Assembly: GCA_934271065.1 (NCBI GenBank)
Contig: CAKQQQ010000006.1
Location: 1-64,000 of the forward strand
DNA: 64,000 bases
From: an uncultured Clostridia bacterium
GTDB taxonomy: Bacteria; Bacillota; Clostridia; Christensenellales; Borkfalkiaceae
Reading direction: 5' to 3'
Below, piece by piece: positions 52,245-61,482 of the stretch. Each line of letters begins with the position of its first letter. Within the stretch, counting starts at the first letter, position 1. A model generated the notes under the pieces. That model was not told the DNA's origin, did not search any database, and worked only from the letters and a program-made list of their open reading frames with translations. Both the position numbers and the translations under genes were made by a program.

Positions 52245-52460
52245 TTATAAGCCTATGAGTTCCCAATCGGGTTCGAGTTTGTTCGCGACCGCCCTGACTT
52301 TTGCGAGAACGTCTTTATTCTCGTCGAAGTCGAGTACCATTTTTTCGCCGACGAAACTGACGTTTACCGAACGCACCCCGTCGATTTTGGCAACCGCCCT
52401 TTCAAGCGAAGCGGCGCAATTCGCGCAATCGAGATTTTTTATTCTTACTACTTTTTTCAT
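52245..52460 (-). CDS. Heavy-metal-associated (HMA) domain protein
   Basis: A 71-residue stand-alone HMA domain with the metal-binding DCANCA motif, like the N-terminal domain of P1B ATPases. Its stop is followed after one base by the ATPase ATG, as if one gene had been split in two. It probably delivers metal to, or regulates, the ATPase. Confidence 0.9.
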   Translation of the reverse strand: MKKVVRIKNLDCANCAASLERAVAKIDGVRSVNVSFVGEKMVLDFDENKDVLAKVRAVANKLEPDWELIGL

Positions 52461-52492
52461 AATGCAACTCCTTTTAATCGTTCTATTCGCGG

Positions 52493-52849
52493 CTATTCTT
52501 TAACGTGTTCGATAGCCATTTCAAATATTTTGCGGACGTGTTCGTCGGCGAGAGAGTAGAAAACTTCTTTACCGCTTTTGCGCGATTTTACGAGTTTGCT
52601 CTGCCGAAGTATGCGCAACTGATGAGATATGGCGGACTTGGTCATATTGAGCAGCGCGCTTATATCGCATACGCACATTTCGCTTTCAAACAACGCCATT
52701 AAAACGTTGGTACGCGTACTGTCGCCGAATACCTTGAACAGTTCGGCAACGTCGTAAATCACGTCTTCGCACGGCATAAGTCCGCGTACCCGTTCAAGCA
52801 CGTTTTCGTGCGTATGCTCACATTCGCACGTCTTCACTTCGTTTCTCAC
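52493..52849 (-). CDS. ArsR/SmtB-family metal-sensing repressor
   Basis: The 118-residue product has a winged helix (DISALLNMTKSAISHQLRIL), an alpha-3 metal site of the CadC type (ESEMCVCDIS) and a Cys/His-rich N terminus (CECEHTHE). CadC proteins sense Cd2+, Pb2+ or Zn2+ and release the operon on binding. A dyad at 52879-52902 lies just downstream of the -10. The gene is first in the operon repressor - HMA - ATPase. Confidence 0.92.
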   Translation of the reverse strand: MRNEVKTCECEHTHENVLERVRGLMPCEDVIYDVAELFKVFGDSTRTNVLMALFESEMCVCDISALLNMTKSAISHQLRILRQSKLVKSRKSGKEVFYSLADEHVRKIFEMAIEHVKE

Positions 52850-52878
52850 TACGGTATCTCCTTTCGTTTTATTGTTAA

Positions 52879-52935
52879 ACGGTTGAATAATTGTTCAACT
52901 GTTTTTAGTATACTCCGCCGACGGATAGTTGTCAA
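52879..52935 (-). promoter_or_regulatory. Promoter and ArsR operator of the metal-efflux operon
   Basis: Minus strand TTGACA (52930-52935), 17 bases, TATACT (52907-52912). Immediately downstream, GTTGAA (52882-52887), six bases, TTCAAC (52894-52899) form a dyad that extends to 52879-52902 with one mismatch, covering the predicted transcription start. Confidence 0.8.
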
Positions 52936-52967
52936 CCGTTTTTATATAAGTTTCTGAAAAAAAATAC

Positions 52968-53004
52968 GCGCGGCGCGGCGGACTTGTCGTCCGCCGCGCC
53001 GCGC
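52968..53004 (-). terminator. Terminator of nadD-rsfS
   Basis: A perfect 16-bp G+C-rich stem (52968-52983 with 52989-53004) followed by a T run on the minus strand. Confidence 0.9.
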
Positions 53005-53032
53005 CGCTTGAAAATTAAACCGCGTTTATTCG

Positions 53033-53380
53033 TCAGTCGTCGATACGTTCGGTATTGTTACCGTCCGACCAGAGTCTTTCAAGGTGGTAAAAAAGACGGG
53101 TTTCGTCGCTGAAAACGTGGAGTATGACGTCGCCGAAATCGACGACCGCCCAACGACATTCGTCAAGACCTTCTTTACGGATAACTTCGCCGCCCGCTTT
53201 TTCGACCGCTTCCGTAGCGTAGTCGCACAACGACCTTACCTGCGTGGTGGACTTTCCGCTTGCCACGACGAAATAATCGGCAAGCACGGTTTTATCGTGA
53301 ACGTCGATTTTAAGTACGTCGTACGCTTTCTTCTGAACGAGAGTGTCGCATATGAGTTTGGCTTTTGTTTTGGAATCCAT
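53033..53380 (-). CDS. rsfS: Ribosomal silencing factor RsfS
   Basis: The 115-residue product has the family signature: DVLKIDVHDKTVLADYFVVASGKS, then CDYATEAVEKAG, EGLDECRWAVVDFGDVILHVFSDETRLFYHLERLW. RsfS binds uL14 and blocks subunit joining in starved cells. It starts three bases after nadD-yqeK, the usual order in Bacillota. A strong terminator follows. Confidence 0.95.
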   Translation of the reverse strand: MDSKTKAKLICDTLVQKKAYDVLKIDVHDKTVLADYFVVASGKSTTQVRSLCDYATEAVEKAGGEVIRKEGLDECRWAVVDFGDVILHVFSDETRLFYHLERLWSDGNNTERIDD

Positions 53381-53383
53381 ATC

Positions 53384-54508
53384 TTATTCTCCTATATATT
53401 TTATTGCTTTAAGAGTTTCTTCGTAAACGGGCTTGCCCGACGCGACGACGAATTCGTAAGATTTTTTAATCGCCGCCGCGAAGCCCTTTTCGAAATCGGC
53501 GTCGGCTATTCTTCTCAATTCGTCAACGCCGTCGAACTTTCTGCCCTTTTCGAGCATATCCGCGGTAAATATCAGTTTGCCGAGATCGCTCATATCCGCC
53601 CTGCCGCTCGTGTGGTAGCGTATGGCGTCGAGTACGGCTTCGTCTTTAATACCCAACTCGGTTTCGGCTATATACGCGCCGAGATACTGATGCGCGACGG
53701 GCGCGGGAACACCTTGCGGCATCGTAAAACCTTTATAGTCGGCGGGGTTTTTATACTTCGCGCAGTCGTGCAGGAGCGCGGCGGTAAGCACCTGCGCTTT
53801 ATCGAGCCCGTAATACGACGCGTGTTTCAGCGCGTATTCTATAACCCCCGCGGTATGCTCTACGCGTTCGGGTTTCAGATTGTCGCGTATATACTTAAAT
53901 TCGCGATCGGGCGCGTACAAGCCGTTATCTTCGATATATCTTAACGTTTCGCCGCTTACAAGCCCGTTTATCGGCAGACCGAGCATATACCTTATTTTTA
54001 TATCGGTACTCGAAACTTCCACGCCGTCGAAAGGCAGAACGAGCGGTTTTACGCCGAAACGCTTTTCAAAATCGGACGCGGTAACGGACGCGGCTTCTCC
54101 TTCGCCCTTGCGATACGCGAGCAACGGTAACGAGTATTTAAGAATTTCGTCGGGGTTTTTCCACTCGGCGAAAGTCTTCATCATATCCGTACCCATTAAA
54201 AAGAGTATACGCCGTTTCGGGAATTTTTCGGCGAGATAACCGATAGTCAGATACGAGTAACTCTTCCCGCCGCGTTTTATTTCGTAATCGTCGACCGAGA
54301 CGCGGTTTATTTTGCCGAAGGCGAGTTTACACATATTAAGCCTGTCGGTCGCGCTCGCCGCAAACAGCGCGCGTTTATGCGGCGGCGTATACGTCGGCAT
54401 AACGATAACGTCTGCGCCAGGAAACTCTTTCGCCGCGACTTTTAACGCTTCCGTATGCCCGTTATGCGGCGGATCGAACGTTCCGCCGTAAAATATCAAA
54501 TCGCTCAT
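53384..54508 (-). CDS. nadD: NadD nicotinate nucleotide adenylyltransferase fused to YqeK HD phosphatase
   Basis: The 374-residue product is a fusion. Residues 1-195 are NadD (YGGTFDPPHNGH, LMGTDMMKTFAEWKNPDEIL), which makes deamido-NAD from nicotinate mononucleotide. Residues about 200-374 are a YqeK HD domain (VEHTAGVIEYALKHA, AALLHDCAKY, AIRYHTSG), known to cleave diadenosine tetraphosphate. In most Bacillota these are two adjacent genes. The start lies about 60 bases from the divergent gene at 54579. Confidence 0.93.
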   Translation of the reverse strand: MSDLIFYGGTFDPPHNGHTEALKVAAKEFPGADVIVMPTYTPPHKRALFAASATDRLNMCKLAFGKINRVSVDDYEIKRGGKSYSYLTIGYLAEKFPKRRILFLMGTDMMKTFAEWKNPDEILKYSLPLLAYRKGEGEAASVTASDFEKRFGVKPLVLPFDGVEVSSTDIKIRYMLGLPINGLVSGETLRYIEDNGLYAPDREFKYIRDNLKPERVEHTAGVIEYALKHASYYGLDKAQVLTAALLHDCAKYKNPADYKGFTMPQGVPAPVAHQYLGAYIAETELGIKDEAVLDAIRYHTSGRADMSDLGKLIFTADMLEKGRKFDGVDELRRIADADFEKGFAAAIKKSYEFVVASGKPVYEETLKAIKYIGE

Positions 54509-54578
54509 ATATTTATTTTAACACGTTTATGCGGATTTTTCAAGTTTATTATCCGATTTTACGGGCAATAACGAGAGT

Positions 54579-55304
54579 ATGAAAAAAAAATCGTTCGTTT
54601 TTATATCCGACGCGCTGCTCGTTACGGGTTTGGCGTTTTTAGCCGCAATGGCGGTGTCGAGATACTACCTTAAAAAATTTACGCCGTCTTTAATCGTCGC
54701 GATTTGCGCGGGAGCGATCGCTTTCGCGATCTTTTCCATCGTAAACGGACGAAAGAACGCGCTTGCCCGCGAAAAAGGAAAACGCGCCGAGTTTATCGAA
54801 AAACTCAGGTACGCGCTCGCGTTTACGCCCGAAAGCGAATACCCGTCGCTGACGGAAAGGCTTAAACCGTTATCCGACGGCAAAACGCCCGTATGCGAGT
54901 TCGGACTGCGTCCGCTGAGCGCGGACGACGTAGTCGGTCTGTGCAAAAAAGCCGATTCTTCCGCAATCGCCGTATTCGCCGCGGACTTTGCGGAAGACGC
55001 GCGGTCGCTTGCCGAAAATTCGGGCGGAAGAATAAAACTCGTTCCGTTACCCGATTTCGTTTCGCTATTCGACGAAACCGACGAGATTTTATCGCGCGGG
55101 TTCGTACCCGAAAAACGCAAAATCGGGCTGAAACGACTGTTTTACGCGTCGCTTAAACCGAAAGCGGCGCGCAAATTCGCCCTTTACGGGTTGTTATTGA
55201 TTTTATCGGGCAGATTCTCGTTCTATCCCCTGCCGTATATACTGTCGGGGTGCGCGTTCGCCTTATATTCAACGGCGGCGTTGATATTCGGACGTCGAAC
55301 GTAG
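54579..55304 (+). CDS. Membrane protein of unknown function
   Basis: The 241-residue product has two N-terminal transmembrane segments (about 10-28 and 38-54), a soluble domain of about 110 residues, and two closely spaced hydrophobic segments near residues 200-235. It is divergent from nadD, with a short intergenic region, and convergent with the ABC transporter gene. No family is recognised. Confidence 0.65.
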   Translation: MKKKSFVFISDALLVTGLAFLAAMAVSRYYLKKFTPSLIVAICAGAIAFAIFSIVNGRKNALAREKGKRAEFIEKLRYALAFTPESEYPSLTERLKPLSDGKTPVCEFGLRPLSADDVVGLCKKADSSAIAVFAADFAEDARSLAENSGGRIKLVPLPDFVSLFDETDEILSRGFVPEKRKIGLKRLFYASLKPKAARKFALYGLLLILSGRFSFYPLPYILSGCAFALYSTAALIFGRRT

Positions 55305-55320
55305 CCGATAAGTAGGCGCG

Positions 55321-57036
55321 TCAGACTCTGAATTGATAGTTATACAACGTAGCGTATACGCCGTTTTTGGACAAAAGTTCTTCGTGCGAGCCGCGTTCTT
55401 CGACTCCGTCCGAGCCGATAACGATTATTTCGTCGGCGTTCTTGACGGTGGAAAGCCTGTGCGCGACGACTACGGTGGTTCTGCCGTCGGAAAGACGTTC
55501 GAGCGAGTCCTGTATCTGCATTTCGGTTACGTTGTCGAGCGCGGAAGTCGCTTCGTCGAGAATAAGCACGGGCGGGTTTTTCAAAAACGCGCGCGCTATC
55601 GATATTCTCTGCCGCTGTCCGCCCGAAAGTTTTACGCCCCTTTCGCCGACGTAGGTATCGTACCCGTCGTCGAGCGATTCGATAAACTCGTCTATATTGG
55701 CGTTCTTCGCCGCAAGTCTGATTTGTTCGTCGGTAGCCGAGAAGTCGCCGTAAGCGATATTCTCTTTTATAGTTCCGCCGAAGATGAAAACGTCCTGCGC
55801 GACTATGCCTATATTCTTACGCAAGTCGTATAACGAAACGTCTTTGATATTGACGCCGTCGAGAGTTATCGCGCCTTCGTCTATATCGTAAAATCTCGGA
55901 ATGAGATTGCAAAGCGTGGTTTTTCCGCCGCCCGAAGGACCTACCAGCGCGACGGTTTTGCCCGCAGGAATTTTAAGCGACAAGCCGCTGAGTATCAGAT
56001 GCTCGTCGTCATCGGTCTCTTTTTTATAACGAAAACTGACGTTATCGAATTCTATATCGCCCCTTACCTTGCCGAGCGCGACGGGATCGGGGCTTTCGGT
56101 TTCGGGCGCGACTTCCATAACTTCGACGAATCGCTTAAAGCCCGTCATACCTTCCTGAATCTGCTCGAAAATAGCGATAAACGTCCTGATGGGCGTTATA
56201 AGCATAGCGACGTACAGAACGTACGAAGTCAGATCGGAAGCCGTTATTTTACCGTAACAGAAGAACAAGCCGCCGGCAAGAAACGCGGTAAGGTATAAAA
56301 CGTCCATAAACAGCGTCATCGCCGTATGGAATTTACTCATTGACTTATACTGCCAACTGCGCGCTTCGACGAGTTGAGCGTTCGCCTTGCCGAATTTTTC
56401 AAGTTCGTGGCGTTCGGCGGTATACGCTTTCGACACCCTTATGCCCGACACCGAACTTTCTACCGCGGAGTTTATCTCGGAAGTCTTTTCGCGCGATTTC
56501 TTAAACGCGTTCATAAGTTCGAGACGAAGTTTTACGGCGATAAGCGCGATTACGGGGATAATCGCAAGCACTATCAGCGCGAGCCACGGATTGATTATGG
56601 CAATCATAACGAGCGCGCCGAGTATGGACACGATCGATAAAAACACGTCTTCCGGACCGTGGTGCGCGAGTTCGGAGACTTCGAACAGGTCGTTTACGAG
56701 CCTGCTCATAATAGAGCCGGTTTTGGTCTCGTCGTAATACGAAAACGGCAGTTTTTGCAAATGCGCGAAAAGTTCGTTGCGCATATCCGCCTGTATTCTT
56801 ACGCCCACGACGTGCCCCCAGTAAGTTATAACGTAGTTCATGACCGCTTTGAGCGCGAATATGCCGAGAAGTATTCCCGAACAGGTAAGAACGTAAGAAA
56901 CGCTTGCCGAATCTATCATTTTACCCGCGACTTTCGGGTACACGAGATTGCATACCGACACGACGAACGCGCAGAACAGGTCGAGAAAAAACAGTTTCAG
57001 ATGCGGTTTATAATAACTTGCGAATTTTTTTAGCAT
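55321..57036 (-). CDS. ABC exporter, MsbA/LmrA-like half-transporter
   Basis: The 571-residue product has six transmembrane segments in the first 300 residues and a nucleotide-binding domain: Walker A GPSGGGKTTL, Q-loop GIVAQDV, signature LSGGQRQR and Walker B VLILDEATSAL. Its length and fused form fit a lipid or drug exporter that works as a homodimer. It overlaps nothing and ends one base before the asparaginase gene's stop, so the two are co-transcribed; the substrate is unknown. Confidence 0.9.
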   Translation of the reverse strand: MLKKFASYYKPHLKLFFLDLFCAFVVSVCNLVYPKVAGKMIDSASVSYVLTCSGILLGIFALKAVMNYVITYWGHVVGVRIQADMRNELFAHLQKLPFSYYDETKTGSIMSRLVNDLFEVSELAHHGPEDVFLSIVSILGALVMIAIINPWLALIVLAIIPVIALIAVKLRLELMNAFKKSREKTSEINSAVESSVSGIRVSKAYTAERHELEKFGKANAQLVEARSWQYKSMSKFHTAMTLFMDVLYLTAFLAGGLFFCYGKITASDLTSYVLYVAMLITPIRTFIAIFEQIQEGMTGFKRFVEVMEVAPETESPDPVALGKVRGDIEFDNVSFRYKKETDDDEHLILSGLSLKIPAGKTVALVGPSGGGKTTLCNLIPRFYDIDEGAITLDGVNIKDVSLYDLRKNIGIVAQDVFIFGGTIKENIAYGDFSATDEQIRLAAKNANIDEFIESLDDGYDTYVGERGVKLSGGQRQRISIARAFLKNPPVLILDEATSALDNVTEMQIQDSLERLSDGRTTVVVAHRLSTVKNADEIIVIGSDGVEERGSHEELLSKNGVYATLYNYQFRV

Positions 57037-57037
57037 T

Positions 57038-58045
57038 TCATTCTCCGTAAAGTATATCCGTGGCGACGTTCTTATAAAACAGGCGTTTTATCTCCGCGCG
57101 CTTATTCGTTACGCCGAGTATCCACATAAGTTTGCAAAGCACCGCTTCGGGCGTCATATCGTAAGATTCGAGAAAACCGTACTTTTCTTTAAGGCTTTTG
57201 CCGACCTTATACACGGTCATATCGCTGCCTTCGTTTACCACCTGCGTGCACATAACCGCAATCTTGCCGCGCTTGCGCCACTTGTCGATAACGTCGTAAA
57301 ACCCGAACTCTTCGCCGTCGGGTATTCCGCCCACGCCGAAACTTTCGACTATAACCGCGTCGTACAACTCGAAATACCTGTCGAGTATTCTCGCGTCCGC
57401 GCCCGGCGTCATCTTGAAAATCCCGACCTTATCGTCGAGTTTGTCGTAAAATATCGGCTTGCGGGGCTTGTGCGACGTGTCGTAACTGATAACCGTTCCG
57501 TCCTGAATAACCGCCTTATAGGGGTAGTTTATGCTTGAAAACGCGTTGTAACTTTTACTGCGCGTTTTCTTTGCGCGCGTGCCTGCTATGACCTTGCCGT
57601 CAAAGACGATCGACACGCCGAACGCGCGTCTGTCAGAACAGTATAAAAAACTGTCGAGCAGATTGCTTTTCGCATCGGTAATAGCCGTGTCTATGGGTTT
57701 TTGAGAGCCGGTTACGACTATGGGTTTGGGGCTGTTTTGTATAAGGTACGACAAAGCCGCCGCGGTATACGCCATAGTATCCGTGCCGTGGCATATGACG
57801 AACCCGTCGTAAGCGTCGTAATTGTCGCGGATAGCGGCGGCGATTTCAAGCCATTTTTCGGGAGTCATATTCGTACTGTCTACGTTCATCAACTGCAAAG
57901 CGTGTACGTCGTAACGGTCGCCGAAGTCCACCTTGGACAACACGTCGGCTACGGTTAATGACGGAGTAAGCCCGTCTTTTCCGCCGCGCGATGCTATCGT
58001 TCCGCCCGTCGCGACGGCTAAAATTTTCTTTTTTTCGTCGTTCAT
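57038..58045 (-). CDS. ansA: L-asparaginase type I
   Basis: The 335-residue product has the N-terminal ATGGTIAS nucleophile region, the catalytic HGTDTMAYTAAAL loop, and PIVVTGSQKP. It lacks a signal peptide, fitting the cytoplasmic type I enzyme that hydrolyses asparagine to aspartate and ammonia. It is followed after one base by the ABC exporter gene. A short intergenic region separates it from the divergent typA. Confidence 0.93.
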   Translation of the reverse strand: MNDEKKKILAVATGGTIASRGGKDGLTPSLTVADVLSKVDFGDRYDVHALQLMNVDSTNMTPEKWLEIAAAIRDNYDAYDGFVICHGTDTMAYTAAALSYLIQNSPKPIVVTGSQKPIDTAITDAKSNLLDSFLYCSDRRAFGVSIVFDGKVIAGTRAKKTRSKSYNAFSSINYPYKAVIQDGTVISYDTSHKPRKPIFYDKLDDKVGIFKMTPGADARILDRYFELYDAVIVESFGVGGIPDGEEFGFYDVIDKWRKRGKIAVMCTQVVNEGSDMTVYKVGKSLKEKYGFLESYDMTPEAVLCKLMWILGVTNKRAEIKRLFYKNVATDILYGE

Positions 58046-58153
58046 ACGACGATTTTAGCACAAACGCCGTCAAATGTCCACGCTTTGGCAAGCAATTGCG
58101 CCTTAAACGCGAAAAATAATTGACCATAAAGAATGCAACGCCCCTTAAATAAT

Positions 58154-58182
58154 TTGACAAAAAAACGAAATGCGTTTATACT
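58154..58182 (+). promoter_or_regulatory. Promoter of typA
   Basis: TTGACA (58154-58159), 17 bases, TATACT (58177-58182). GGAG precedes the ATG at 58211. Confidence 0.85.
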
Positions 58183-58210
58183 TATTTTTGTTTTTTTTGG
58201 AGCGTAAACT

Positions 58211-60034
58211 ATGGATACGAGAACGGACGTAAGAAATATCGCGATAATAGCCCACGTCGACCACGGCAAGACCACGTTGGTGGACGGGCTTCTTAAACAG
58301 AACCACGTCTTCCGCAATAACGAAGTCGTCGGCGAAAGGGTTATGGACAGCGGCGATATAGAGAGAGAACGGGGTATTACCATACTTGCAAAAAATACCG
58401 CCGTTATATACAAAAACACTAAAATCAACATAATAGACACACCCGGCCACGCGGACTTCGGCGGAGAAGTAGAACGTATACTTTCGATGGTCGACGGCGT
58501 AGTGCTGCTCGTCGACGCGGTGGAAGGCTGTATGCCCCAGACGAGATACGTTCTTAAAAAGGCGTTGTCGCTTAACAAAAAGCCGATCGTCTGCATAAAC
58601 AAAGTGGACAAAGGCGGAGATATAAACGCGACCATCGACGGGATAATCGACTTATTCATCGAACTCGGCGCGAACGACGATCAACTCGATTTCAAGGTCG
58701 TTTACGCAAGCGCGAAACAGGGCTGGGCGACGACCGACCTTAACGTACCGAGCGATAATCTTACCCCCCTGCTCGACGTTATACTTGACGAAATTCCCGC
58801 CCCGACGGGCGAATTCGACGCGCCTTTGCAGGCGATAATCTGCAACGTGGACTACGACGAATACGTCGGAAGAATAGGCATAGGCAGAATAGTCCGCGGC
58901 GAAATACGCGACGCGCAGGCGGTAACAATCATCGCCGCCGACAAGACCACGACCAACGCGCGCGTCGGCAAACTCTATCAGTTCGAAGGGCTTAAACGCG
59001 TGGAAGTAACGAGCGCGAAGACGGGCGACATCATAGCCGTATCGGGGCTTGACAAAATAAATATAGGCGACACGATCTGTTCGCCCGACTGCCCCGAACA
59101 ACTGCCGTTCGTCGCGATAGACGAGCCTACCGTGTCTATGTACTTTATGGTAAACAACAGTCCGTTCGCGGGGAAGGAAGGCAAATACGTCACTTCGCGC
59201 CATTTAAGGGCGAGACTGTTCAAAGAAATAGAGACCAACGTATCGATGAGAGTGGAAGAGACCGACAGCGCGGACACCTTCAAAGTGTTCGGCAGGGGCG
59301 AATTGCACCTTTCGATTTTAATAGAAAATATGCGCCGCGAAGGTTACGAATTTCAGGTTTCGCGCCCGAAAGTAATTTTCAAGGAAATCAACGGCAAGTG
59401 TCACGAGCCTATGGAAGATCTCGTGGTGGAAGTGCCTAACGATTACGTCGGCGCGATTATGAACAAACTCGGCGCGAGAAAAGGCGAACTTATAGATATG
59501 ACCGCAGACGATCGCGGCGGCACTAAATTGCAATTCAAAATCCCCGCAAGATGCCTGTTCGGGTACAGAAGCGAAATGCTTACCGATACCAAAGGTTTCG
59601 GGATTATGAGCCACGTCTTTGCCGGTTACGAAGAGTATAAAGGCGATATTCCCGGCAGAACGCGCGGTTCGCTGGTAGTGTTCGAGACGGGCGTTACCAC
59701 TCAATACGGCTTATTCAACGCGCAGGAACGGTCTACCCTGTTCATCGGCGCGGGCGAGAAAGTGTACGAAGGCGAAGTGGTGGGCGAAAACTCACGCGAA
59801 GACGATCTCGTAGTCAACGTATGCAAACTTAAACATCTGACCAACAGCAGAGCGTCGGGCAGCGACGAAGCGTTGAAACTCATTCCCCCGACTACCCTTT
59901 CGCTTGAACAATGCCTTGAATTTATCGCCGACGACGAACTTGTAGAAGTTACGCCCGTAAGCATAAGACTCCGCAAGAAAATTCTGTCGAAAGATCTGCG
60001 TATGAAGGAATGGGCAAAGAACAGAAAACAATAA
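58211..60034 (+). CDS. typA: Ribosome-associated GTPase TypA/BipA
   Basis: The 607-residue product has G1 AHVDHGKTTL, G3 DTPGHADFGGEV and G4 NKVDK, and the TypA-specific C-terminal regions (YEFQVSRPKVIFKEING, SRASGSDEALKLIPP). It is a translational GTPase involved in ribosome assembly and stress responses. The consensus promoter upstream and the terminator at 60056 make it monocistronic. Confidence 0.97.
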   Translation: MDTRTDVRNIAIIAHVDHGKTTLVDGLLKQNHVFRNNEVVGERVMDSGDIERERGITILAKNTAVIYKNTKINIIDTPGHADFGGEVERILSMVDGVVLLVDAVEGCMPQTRYVLKKALSLNKKPIVCINKVDKGGDINATIDGIIDLFIELGANDDQLDFKVVYASAKQGWATTDLNVPSDNLTPLLDVILDEIPAPTGEFDAPLQAIICNVDYDEYVGRIGIGRIVRGEIRDAQAVTIIAADKTTTNARVGKLYQFEGLKRVEVTSAKTGDIIAVSGLDKINIGDTICSPDCPEQLPFVAIDEPTVSMYFMVNNSPFAGKEGKYVTSRHLRARLFKEIETNVSMRVEETDSADTFKVFGRGELHLSILIENMRREGYEFQVSRPKVIFKEINGKCHEPMEDLVVEVPNDYVGAIMNKLGARKGELIDMTADDRGGTKLQFKIPARCLFGYRSEMLTDTKGFGIMSHVFAGYEEYKGDIPGRTRGSLVVFETGVTTQYGLFNAQERSTLFIGAGEKVYEGEVVGENSREDDLVVNVCKLKHLTNSRASGSDEALKLIPPTTLSLEQCLEFIADDELVEVTPVSIRLRKKILSKDLRMKEWAKNRKQ

Positions 60035-60055
60035 CGCGCCTGAATTTAAGCGTAA

Positions 60056-60095
60056 AACCCCCGCCGCGAAACTATTTCGCGGCGGGGTTATTTTT
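60056..60095. terminator. Terminator between typA and the glycolipid synthase gene
   Basis: A G+C-rich stem (60056-60071 with 60075-60089, one bulge) followed by T-rich sequence on both strands. Confidence 0.85.
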
Positions 60096-60111
60096 GATTT
60101 ATTTTTTTGAA

Positions 60112-61296
60112 TTATTCCGATTTCGCGTTATCGTCGGGCGCGGTTTCGCGCGACGTTGACGGCGTTTCTTCGGTATCGCGAGAAGCCGAGCATTTTTCGA
60201 TAACGTGCCTTGCTATATCGTCCGCGCCGTACCTGTTTATCTCGGCGCGCTGGGCTTCTACCATTTTTACGCGTTCTTTTTCGTTATCGAGCAGTTTTTC
60301 GGCTTTTTCGAGCGCGCCTTGCGCGTTTTTAGCGAGTTGAGACATATTCTTCGCGTGGAAAAACCGAGCGTTATACGTTTCGCAACCCGGTATGGGTTTG
60401 AAATGGACGACCGGCACGCCCGCGACGGCGACTTCCGTACTCGAAAGCCCGCCCGACTTGGATATAACTACGTCCGCCGCTTTAAGATACAGATGCACTT
60501 TATCCGTAAACCCGACCGCGACTACGCCTTCTTTCGGGCAGGTTTTGGAAATTTTGTTTTTGAGTTTTTCGTTATTGCCGGCAAGCACGCAATAGAACCT
60601 GTCGGGCTTTACGCCTTCTTTGCGGAACATTCTGACAAGCGGATTTATGCTTTCGCACCCTACCCCGCCGGACATAATAAGCACTATTTTTTTATCGACG
60701 GGCAAACCGAGCGTTCTGCGTGCGTCTTCTTTGCTTATTTCCGTTCTGAACCTGGGCGAGACGGGTATGCACGTCGCGATAAGGTTATCGACGCGCATCT
60801 TTTTCTTTTCAAAGTCGATAATAAGGTCGCTATGCGGAATAAAATATTCGTCAAGGTCGGTATCGCGCGTAAACGGGATAACCGTATAGTCGGTTATTAT
60901 ACCAAAAAACGGAACGTGATCGGGGTGCGCGCGCTTGATTGCGGTCAACGCTTCCATTCCGTAAAGGTGTGACGTTACGACCGCGTCGAACTTGTTTTCG
61001 ACTATATAGTTATTCAACTTTTCGGCGTACTTGGCGTTTAACGAGTATATCGGCGACGGCAACCGCGTCGCTTCGTAACACGCGCCTATTTTATACACCG
61101 CCCCAAACGCCGCGGGGGCTTTTTTAATAAGATTATTATACGCCTTCGCTACGCGCTTGGGGCTTTTTTCGTGGTTGAACGATACAGGGTCTTTAATCTC
61201 GCACTCTACGCCGTTTGCGGTAAGCGTTTCGCACACCGCTTTCGCCGCGCTGTTATGCCCTTCGCCCGTCGAACAACTCAATAATAACACTTTCAT
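60112..61296 (-). CDS. MGDG-synthase/UgtP-like glycolipid glycosyltransferase
   Basis: The 394-residue GT28 protein has LLSCSTGEGHNSAAKAVCE, FGIITDYTVIPF, ISKSGGLSSTEVAVAGVPVV and GCETYNARFF. The family transfers glucose or galactose to diacylglycerol, making membrane glycolipids or lipoteichoic acid anchors. The last 30 residues are a Ser/Thr/Glu-rich, probably disordered tail. The exact sugar cannot be told from sequence. Confidence 0.9.
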   Translation of the reverse strand: MKVLLLSCSTGEGHNSAAKAVCETLTANGVECEIKDPVSFNHEKSPKRVAKAYNNLIKKAPAAFGAVYKIGACYEATRLPSPIYSLNAKYAEKLNNYIVENKFDAVVTSHLYGMEALTAIKRAHPDHVPFFGIITDYTVIPFTRDTDLDEYFIPHSDLIIDFEKKKMRVDNLIATCIPVSPRFRTEISKEDARRTLGLPVDKKIVLIMSGGVGCESINPLVRMFRKEGVKPDRFYCVLAGNNEKLKNKISKTCPKEGVVAVGFTDKVHLYLKAADVVISKSGGLSSTEVAVAGVPVVHFKPIPGCETYNARFFHAKNMSQLAKNAQGALEKAEKLLDNEKERVKMVEAQRAEINRYGADDIARHVIEKCSASRDTEETPSTSRETAPDDNAKSE

Positions 61297-61447
61297 ACTT
61301 CGCTATCATCTCTCCAACGCGAAATTTTGATAGTAACATTGTAAACTATACCGTTAAATTTTGCAAGCGATTTTGAAAATTTACGCGATAATCCGCATAG
61401 TTTCGTCGCGCCGTAGCGGAAGATTGACGGAATATCGTTAATTTTTA

Positions 61448-61476
61448 TTGCAATTTTGCAAAATTTGTATTATAAT
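61448..61476 (+). promoter_or_regulatory. Promoter of the XRE-rplI operon, predicted start at the ATG
   Basis: TTGCAA (61448-61453), 17 bases, TATAAT (61471-61476). A start seven bases after the -10 falls on the A of the ATG at 61483, which would give a leaderless mRNA. Confidence 0.65.
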
Positions 61477-61482
61477 TTTAGT

